Below the pieces are notes generated by a model. It made no database searches and had not been told where the DNA came from. It was given only the letters and a program-made list of their open reading frames with translations. Shown here piece after piece: positions 59,773 to 64,000 of a stretch of 64,000 bases of DNA (its first letter is position 1; each line of letters begins with the position of its first letter). The DNA comes from Darksidea phi (taxonomy: Eukaryota > Ascomycota > Dothideomycetes > Pleosporales > Lentitheciaceae), in assembly GCA_030770425.1 (NCBI GenBank), contig JASJFT010000062.1:1-64000 (forward strand), written 5' to 3'. The position numbers and the translations under genes were made by a program.

Positions 59773-60384
59773 ATGGAGTCTATCGACACTTTTACCGCTC
59801 TCCCGCTCGAGATAAACCCCACCACCAAAGCAGTTACCGCGAACCCCTCTAGCAACACGCTAGCTACCGAGCTCGACGCCCTTAACGCCCTACACAAAAA
59901 CCTCCTCAATGTCGGCACACCTACCGGTACACCACCGCCGCCCGTTCCCGTAAATCCTACGCGTTCCGCACAAATCGGCAAGCTACGCGAATCAGGCAAC
60001 GCCGAGTTCCGCAAAGGTAATCACGCACAAGCTGTCAAGCTCTATAGCCTCGCTATCGATATGGCACTCGGCCGGCCGCATTGGGAACCCTCAGGTCTTG
60101 TCCGCGAAGAGATCTCGGGCCTGTTGAGCAACAGGGCGCAGGCGAATATGGCACAGCAGAACTGGGCGGAAGGAGCGGTGGATGCGGAGGCGAGTGTAGA
60201 GATGAAGAAAGTGGGGAATGCGAAGGGTTGGTGGAGGAGGGGGACTTGCTTGCTGGAGATGGGCAGGTTGGAGGAGGCCGAGCTTTGGGTTAAGCAGGGT
60301 TTAGAGTTTGAGGCTACGGAGCAGGATCTTGTTCAGCTGAAGCAGGAGATTGAGAAGAGGAAGGCTGGGAAGGTGGCGCAGTAA
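59773..60384 (+). CDS. SEC72: ER translocation subunit Sec72 (TPR protein)
   Basis: Cytosolic TPR subunit of the Sec62/Sec63 post-translational translocon at the ER, where it receives Hsp70-bound precursors. A single exon of 203 residues. It starts MESIDTFTALPLEINPTTK, typical of fungal Sec72, followed by a Pro-rich spacer and TPR helices: LRESGNAEFRKGNHAQAVKLY, LLSNRAQANMAQQNWAEGAV, KGWWRRGTCLLEMGRLEEAE. The end is basic and coiled. Membrane segments and signal peptide are absent, as expected for a peripheral subunit. The length fits the family (about 190-210). Confidence 0.85.
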   Translation: MESIDTFTALPLEINPTTKAVTANPSSNTLATELDALNALHKNLLNVGTPTGTPPPPVPVNPTRSAQIGKLRESGNAEFRKGNHAQAVKLYSLAIDMALGRPHWEPSGLVREEISGLLSNRAQANMAQQNWAEGAVDAEASVEMKKVGNAKGWWRRGTCLLEMGRLEEAELWVKQGLEFEATEQDLVQLKQEIEKRKAGKVAQ

Positions 60385-61500
60385 GGCAGGCTGGGTCATT
60401 CCAAGGGTGGAAATGGGGATACCCACATTTTTATGCATTGGGAGGCGTTATAGGCGAAGAAGGCTAGCAATCATAGCGACGATTGCAAATCATCGCCCCA
60501 AGGCATTGTTTTTAGTGTTGCAACTAATAATGACTTTCCTCATCCACAAACCATGGTAAGGCGAGAACATGCACCAGAATCCCATACTTGGCATTTTAAA
60601 ATGCTGCTGTTCACACAGTCTTCTCCATCTCTTCATACAACTTGCATCAAACGGGCCTTGCATTGCATCGCATCGACGCCGACATCCACCATTGATCAAT
60701 ATCGACTGCGGCCATGCTTGGATCCATCAATGCTTCAACGTCGGGTACGTGACTGACTAACCTAACATGCTTGCAGCACATAGAGGCGATGCACGCTGCT
60801 TGAGATACAAGAAAACTGTGGTTAGCAGAAGCATTGTGAACGTTCCCCACCTCTCCATGCAAATTTTCCCTCTTCCGGTCTGCTTCGATTCAAATTGAGC
60901 ATGCCCAGGCTCCAGAGATTCATTCATCGATAACACCAGTAGCGCTATTACCCGCTACTACCGGCTTTCTATCCACTTAGCACGTTCTTCGCGAGACCAT
61001 GAGTCACGAAAAACAAGATCAGTCAGGCAGAACTGTTTCCAAAAAGAGCGTGTGCAAATACCACGCAGTCGGCAGCACACCCACAGATGAGAGATGACTA
61101 GAGAGATCCCTTGCTTTAGTGCTGCCTCGTATTATGGAGTGGGCGGTTTTCCAGATCTTACACTCGATCCTTCTTCACAGCATTGACTCTGCGTCAACAT
61201 GTATAGTCATAGCAGGTATCTTGAAACGACTTCAGGGGTCGAGACCCGCATCTATCATATGCTTTTTTCGACTCCATCAAAACCAAGGAACCAAGAATGA
61301 ACAGATCATCTCAGCTAGTGGGATCCCGGGGGGTTTACAAAAGTCGTGACAGTGGGCTGTGTGATCGGCCAAGCGGGATTTATAATTTCAAGTGAGCCGC
61401 TCGGATGAGAGACGCTAGATAAAGACCCTTGCTTCCCCGCTGCTTCGCATGTGGGGCGAATGGGTGTATGTGCTCCTACATACACATCTACGTTAACAAA

Positions 61501-61633
61501 TCTACTAAGAGCTACGTAGTTCTATGCAGTACGTATCTTGGTAGCCTTTAGCAGATAACACTAACTAAAGTAATTTATGTTTGTGAATAATTTTATAGGA
61601 GGGAGAGATTGCTGTGAAGGTTTCTACTAGTTA
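61501..61633 (-). mobile_element. Family B element fragment, inverted
   Basis: Read on the minus strand: GTAGAAACCTTCACAGCAAT, later GCTACCAAGATACGTACTGC and ATAGAACTACGTAGCTC, the same block order as the 53559 copy. The ACAGT terminus is missing. Confidence 0.6.
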
Positions 61634-63835
61634 ACCCCCCTCTATAGTTCTTATATGTTCTCTTCCACTATGACCATTTTAGTCCAACGCCACACTCCCA
61701 TTTTGCTACCTTCTTTATCCTTAATATTCAGTCTAGTTCACTTGTTCCCGCGCTCCTTACCAGGGCGATTACTTGCGTAGTATACGAGGTTGGCTTACTT
61801 AACTACCAACTATCGACTGTATACTGGAATGTACTATCATAAGTCGTCTGAAGAAGCGTAGTCTCTTAGTAAGGCAGCAGATGTGCTCGAACGTTGTTGC
61901 GCGTTTTAGGTGTGTAGATAGACACCAGCAAAGGGGCGATGGCCGGGGGCAAATTCTGATATGAAGTTGAAGTATATTGCAAAATGCACACCAGCCCGCC
62001 AGAACGGCCTATGACATGTGCGCAGCGGGACACAATACGTATAGCTAGTGAAGATGAAGATGACATGGACTGTCCCGAACGTAGAGGGGAAACACCACCA
62101 GGGACGCCTTCAGGGCGCCCCAGTAATGTAGTGTTTTTTACCCGCTCATTCAGTTATCTCTGGGGCTTGGTAATCCCGTACTTCGCGCAGCTCATCCTGC
62201 TCCTGTCTCCCGCCCCACATATACATCTTTGTCCTTTCCCGAGTCTTATCGACCCTGGCATCTCGCCAGATGAATTCCCTAGATATAGACGTTTAGTACC
62301 CGAGCGTTGAAGATAATAGAGAACTCACAGTTCGCTAGCGCGTGATCCTTCGTAATGCAGTCCCTGCGCTTATCCATATTAGGAATCGCTCCTCGCCCAA
62401 TTAACCCGCCGCTTTTGACGTCTATAAAATACTCGCCCTCCCGTCGCTAGGCTTCCTCCTCATCTCTTTCCCTTAATTCTCTCACCCGACCCCGGTACCT
62501 CTACTACCAAGCGGCCCACGCCCTTTCTACGCCTCGCCTGCCTGCTCCCCCATCTTATCTCCGTTCACCAATTAAAAACTTGCTCTCCGACCAGCCAATA
62601 TACTACGTAGCCTTCGTAGTTTCCGCCTTATCGTTTATTTTACCGCGGTAGACTGTAATACTGTTGGTATAACTATTATATAGACCTAACGACCCCGCTA
62701 GTTTTAGTTAGGTTTAATTCAGACGGCTTTCGACTCTTATTTTTAAAGTATCCTCCTTCTACTTCGTTTAAGTTCTTTTCTAGTACGCTTTTCTAGGGCC
62801 CTTCGTATTTATTTTCGCTATCTACGATCCTACCTTTATACCTCTCTAGTTTCTTTATTTCGATCTTCCGGCGACGGTAACCCAATCCGGCCATAACGCT
62901 AAATCTCTATCTTTCTTCTTTCCTGCTCCGACAGCCACCGCCGCAACCAGACCGGACTAGAGCTAAGCCTACCCTGCCCCTGAACCTATATGCCTGTGCC
63001 AATTACAAAAATGCCCCATCTCCTAGCGAGTGGAGAATCACGGCTCCAGGCGGAGCAGAATGTGGGCCATAGAGAGAAACGAGAGAAGATGGATTTATCC
63101 TTACCACTATTACCAGGTCCGAAATCCAGCGGTTGTCCTATTAAGCTATACCTTATAACTCGGTCTAACACGTTATATTCTACGGCTAGCATCTCCCCCT
63201 TAAACCAGATTAAGTTCGAGTAACGGCCTAATCTAGTATACATGGAAAAAGAGGACAGAAACCGGAGCGGCGTATTAGATTACCCCTTAGTTAGTAGAGG
63301 CGTAGCCCTTTAGCTAAGCGTCGAGGACTACTATAGTGGGAGTGCGTAGGATCAACTCTACAGTAGGATAGAGCAAAATTCATGCGATATAAGGAAGGCT
63401 CTACCCTCCGATATACGACGTATCCAATTAAGGAAGTGCCTTGCTATTGTCTCTACCGCCTCCGCCTTGCTACGCCCAGGTGGATACCATACCGGTAATT
63501 ACTCTGCTGACTTCCTCTATAAGATAGGCAAGTATCTTTAACGCCGGTTGTTCCGGACGGGTATGTTCCGTACTAGGGTACGAATCTACAGTATAAGAGT
63601 AATGGGTCTATAGATCTTATCCTTGTACTCCTTCGGTATGGCCGTGACGGATCCCTTTAGTCTGCTTCAGCAAAATTGTTGGACTTGCTCCCCCTGACCA
63701 TCTCCTAGCCCGTATGGTCCACCGGTTCAGATGCCATTGGTAGCTGGAATCGGAATCAACGGATGCCCTGAGCGTGCATAGCCCATCGAGTGCCGGGATC
63801 GCCTATCAAACCACCTTATTACACGACTCATCTCT

Positions 63836-64000
63836 CAAGGGAGGTGTTGTAACAGGCCAGGGCCATGTTCAAGGCCGTGCCGACAAATACGGTTAGCACA
63901 TGGTTCGCGAATGGTTCGCGCACAAAAACTTTGTAGCTTCCAGATTCTCTTCTCTTTTCTTCCCATCTTGGTTGTAGATAGCATCTGGACTAGATAGCTG
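63836..64000 (+). mobile_element. Possible polypurine tract and LTR start
   Basis: AAGGGAGGTG is followed by TGTTGTAACAGGCC, resembling the polypurine tract and TG start of a 3' LTR of a Gypsy-type retrotransposon. The window ends before the other LTR edge, so this is a suggestion only. Confidence 0.25.

Larger units (their letters stand above)
60385..64000. other. Gene-free right end with decayed repeat DNA
   Basis: The first kilobase is the SEC72 3' flank and plain sequence. A family B fragment lies at 61501-61633. From about 62.3 kb the DNA is rich in CTA/TAG words and free of long frames, the look of repeat-induced point mutation in an old transposon, though I could match no transposon protein. 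The last 160 bases may be the edge of an LTR. Confidence 0.5.

Overview
The window is nuclear DNA of a filamentous ascomycete (Pezizomycotina). Genes carry short introns, mostly 46-60 nt, with GT..AG ends and CTAAC-type branch sites. Gene content (Cla4 kinase, a CRIB protein, a LaeA-like methyltransferase, Caf1, a fungal NB-ARC/TPR protein) is typical of that group. I favour Dothideomycetes (Pleosporales), but this is inference from gene style only. No tRNA, rRNA or CRISPR array was seen.

Layout. 0-5 kb: an 80-nt C tract, then a STAND (NB-ARC/TPR) gene interrupted by one in-frame TGA, then an F-box-like gene. 5-9.5 kb: no gene recognised. 9.5-22 kb: housekeeping block with a LaeA-like methyltransferase (-), glycyl-tRNA synthetase (-) divergent from RPF1 (+), and the CAF1 deadenylase (-) divergent from a small complex I subunit (+). 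22-28.9 kb: gene-free, with transposon remnants on the left and a GC-rich leader on the right. 28.9-44.3 kb: a stretch rich in polarity and cytoskeleton genes: a Ser-rich CRIB protein, alpha-actinin (-), a cation/proton antiporter (+) divergent from it, and the PAK kinase Cla4. 45-52.7 kb: a 5'-truncated short-chain dehydrogenase, a PAP2 lipid phosphatase, a copper amine oxidase and an FLX1-type mitochondrial carrier. 52.7-60.4 kb: repeats around a small ORF, then a 1,596-residue protein, then Sec72. 60.4-64 kb: no gene, repeat remnants and a possible LTR edge at the right end.

The most notable item is the gene at 54245-59142. One polypeptide carries a von Willebrand A domain whose metal-site halves are separated by about 550 residues containing a U-box, followed by a full C-terminal ubiquitin-conjugating (E2) domain with its catalytic Cys. 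It looks like a self-contained E2-E3 ubiquitylation enzyme. Other highlights: a small transposon that appears to provide the branch point, 3' splice site and first exon bases of the antiporter's last exon; a GC-AG intron and an alternative-start mitochondrial leader in glycyl-tRNA synthetase; and three families of dispersed short repeats.

All splice junctions were placed by eye from frame continuity, splice consensus and family conservation, and have no transcript support.
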